From Candidatus Fermentithermobacillaceae bacterium UBA3951 (GTDB lineage Bacteria; Bacillota; Sulfobacillia; Fermentithermobacillales; Fermentithermobacillaceae), in contig DGDN01000055.1 of assembly GCA_002385465.1 (NCBI GenBank), forward strand, positions 1 through 13,523: a stretch of DNA of 13,523 nucleotides, written 5' to 3'. Every line of letters starts with the position of its first letter. Position 1 is the stretch's first letter. The notes under the pieces were generated by a model. The model saw only the letters and a list, made by a program, of their open reading frames with translations. It did no database searches and was not told the origin of the DNA. A program made the translations under genes and the position numbers. This document shows, piece after piece, positions 12,294-13,523 of this stretch.

Positions 12294-13523
12294 TCGCTTT
12301 CGGGTACCGGAGCCACCCTCTTGGGATCTGGGACGACCTTGGGTTTTTCCTCGGCTAACGCGACCTCCGTGACCGGGTCCTTGTCGATCTTAAGCGGCGG
12401 TAACGGATTCCCTGCGAGGAGCACATCCAGTTCGCTGCCCTTCAAGGTCTCCCGCTCCAAGAGAGTCTCTGCGACCAGTATCAGGATGTCGCGGTTCTCT
12501 TCCAAGAGGGCCTTGGCCCTCTCATAGCACTGGCCTATGATGTCTCGTCCTTCCTGGTCAATGGCAGCCGCCACTTCTTCGGAGAAGTCCCTCTCCCTTC
12601 CGAGGTCTCTTCCTAAGAACACCTGGCCCTCTTTGCGCCCGAAGGTTAGGGGTCCGAGCTTCTCCGACATGCCGAACTCCATGATCATCCTTCTAACCAG
12701 ATGAGTTGCCAGCTCGAGGTCATTCGCGGCCCCGCTGTACACGTCGTCGAACATCATCTCTTCGGCTGCGCGTCCCGCCAGAGCCGCAGTGACGCGGTCC
12801 AGTATCTGAGACTTGGTTACCAGATACCTGTCTTCTTCGGGCACGGTAGACACGTGGCCAAGCGAAGCGCCCCTGGAGACGATGGTCACTTCGCGGACAG
12901 GGTCGGTGTTGGGCAAGAGCTTTGCGGCAAGAGCGTGCCCGGCCTCGTGGAACGCAATAACACGCTTCTCCTTCTCGCTGATAACCCTCGACTTCTTCCT
13001 GGGACCGGCAATAACCCTTTGGGTGGCTTCCTCGATCTCCTCCATACCTATCCTGCGCTTCCTGCGCCTCGCCGCAAGGAGGGCCGCCTCATTGATGAGA
13101 TTCTCGAGGTCTGCAGGAGTGAAACCTGCGGTGCTCTTGGCAATGGCCTCCAAATCGACATCCTTGGCAATAGGTTTGCCGCGGCTGTGAACCTTCAAGA
13201 TCTCTACCCTGGCCCTAAGGTCGGGTTTATCGAGAACGACGTGGCGATCGAACCGCCCCGGCCTCAAAAGGGCAGGGTCAAGTATGTCGGGCCTGTTGGT
13301 AGCAGCCATGACGATGATGCCTTGGTTGGTGCTGAATCCGTCCATCTCGACAAGGAGCTGGTTTAGCGTCTGCTCGCGCTCGTCGTGGCCTCCGCCCATT
13401 CCGGCGCCTCTCATTCGCCCCACGGCGTCGATCTCGTCTATGAAGACGATGGCCGGAGCCCGCTTTTTGGCCTGTTCAAACAGGTCTCTTACTCGGGCGG
13501 CGCCCACGCCGACGAACATCTCC
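12290..13523 (-). CDS. ftsH: FtsH ATP-dependent zinc metalloprotease, C-terminal part
   Basis: The frame is open past the right edge; 410 residues of the C-terminal part are visible, from just after the Walker A motif. Counting from the Met at 13519: pore motif MFVGVG (1-6), Walker B IVFIDEID (24-31), second region of homology ATNRPDILDPALLRPGRFDR (73-92), zinc motif HEAGH (191-195), and the later SGAANDLELAT segment that supplies the third ligand. This is the hexameric membrane protease that degrades misfolded membrane and regulatory proteins. The tail (about 365-409) is proline-, lysine- and glutamate-rich and unstructured. The N-terminal membrane spans and Walker A are outside the window. 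The Met at 13519 is internal, not the true start. The gene runs convergently to the histidine kinase with only 14 bases between stops. Confidence 0.98.
   Translation of the reverse strand, partial: EMFVGVGAARVRDLFEQAKKRAPAIVFIDEIDAVGRMRGAGMGGGHDEREQTLNQLLVEMDGFSTNQGIIVMAATNRPDILDPALLRPGRFDRHVVLDKPDLRARVEILKVHSRGKPIAKDVDLEAIAKSTAGFTPADLENLINEAALLAARRRKRRIGMEEIEEATQRVIAGPRKKSRVISEKEKRVIAFHEAGHALAAKLLPNTDPVREVTIVSRGASLGHVSTVPEEDRYLVTKSQILDRVTAALAGRAAEEMMFDDVYSGAANDLELATHLVRRMIMEFGMSEKLGPLTFGRKEGQVFLGRDLGRERDFSEEVAAAIDQEGRDIIGQCYERAKALLEENRDILILVAETLLERETLKGSELDVLLAGNPLPPLKIDKDPVTEVALAEEKPKVVPDPKRVAPVPESD

Overview
The window looks like a chromosomal stretch of a Gram-positive-type bacterium, most likely a member of the Bacillota (Firmicutes). 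The main evidence is an inactive-type M16 protein of the YmfF (also written YfmF) family, a family known from Bacillota, together with frequent TTG/GTG starts, strong GGAGG-like ribosome binding sites, and an OmpR/HisKA pair. No rRNA, tRNA, CRISPR array, insertion sequence or phage gene was seen. The species cannot be named from the sequence.

Left part (1-4268, all minus strand). In transcription order it reads: an unrecognised 162-residue protein, a membrane-anchored M23 (LytM-type) cell-wall peptidase with its own candidate promoter, a class I SAM-dependent methyltransferase, an M24 aminopeptidase (Xaa-Pro type), and the start of a ymfF-like gene that runs off the left edge. The last three are closely spaced (39 and 6 bases) and look like one operon. 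YmfF-family proteins are tied to EF-P modification in Bacillus, so the M24/ymfF pairing may belong to that context.

Middle (4408-9021, minus). One very large gene encodes a 1537-residue regulator: kinase-like domain, STAND/AAA ATPase, long helical-repeat region, GAF-like domain and C-terminal LuxR-type DNA-binding domain. The kinase-like domain lacks the catalytic Asp (HRN instead of HRD) and the DFG Asp, so it is probably a pseudokinase. A nearly perfect hairpin lies just downstream of the gene.

Gap 9022-9493. This divergent region is the most unusual part. It holds an 18-bp perfect palindrome fused to a promoter-like element, about 110 bases of sequence with hairpin potential, and a textbook intrinsic terminator that ends no obvious gene. 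The same palindrome, at the same distance (26 bases) from a -10-like box, occurs in front of the M23 gene 5.4 kb away. This suggests a small regulon within the window. A short ORF with a signal-peptide-like start and four cysteines ends 11 bases before the terminator and is a competing explanation.

Right part (9494-12275, plus; 12290-13523, minus). An Xre-family regulator is followed by an OmpR-type response regulator and a histidine kinase with about seven N-terminal membrane spans. These converge on the 3' end of ftsH, whose 5' part lies beyond the right edge. Two isolated half-palindromes (TGCTTGC) lie between the Xre gene and the response regulator. One testable reading is that a local regulator, with Xre the simplest candidate, binds TGCTTGC palindromes and controls the M23 gene, the orphan transcript and perhaps the two-component system. 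That reading is inference; the repeated element itself is seen directly.
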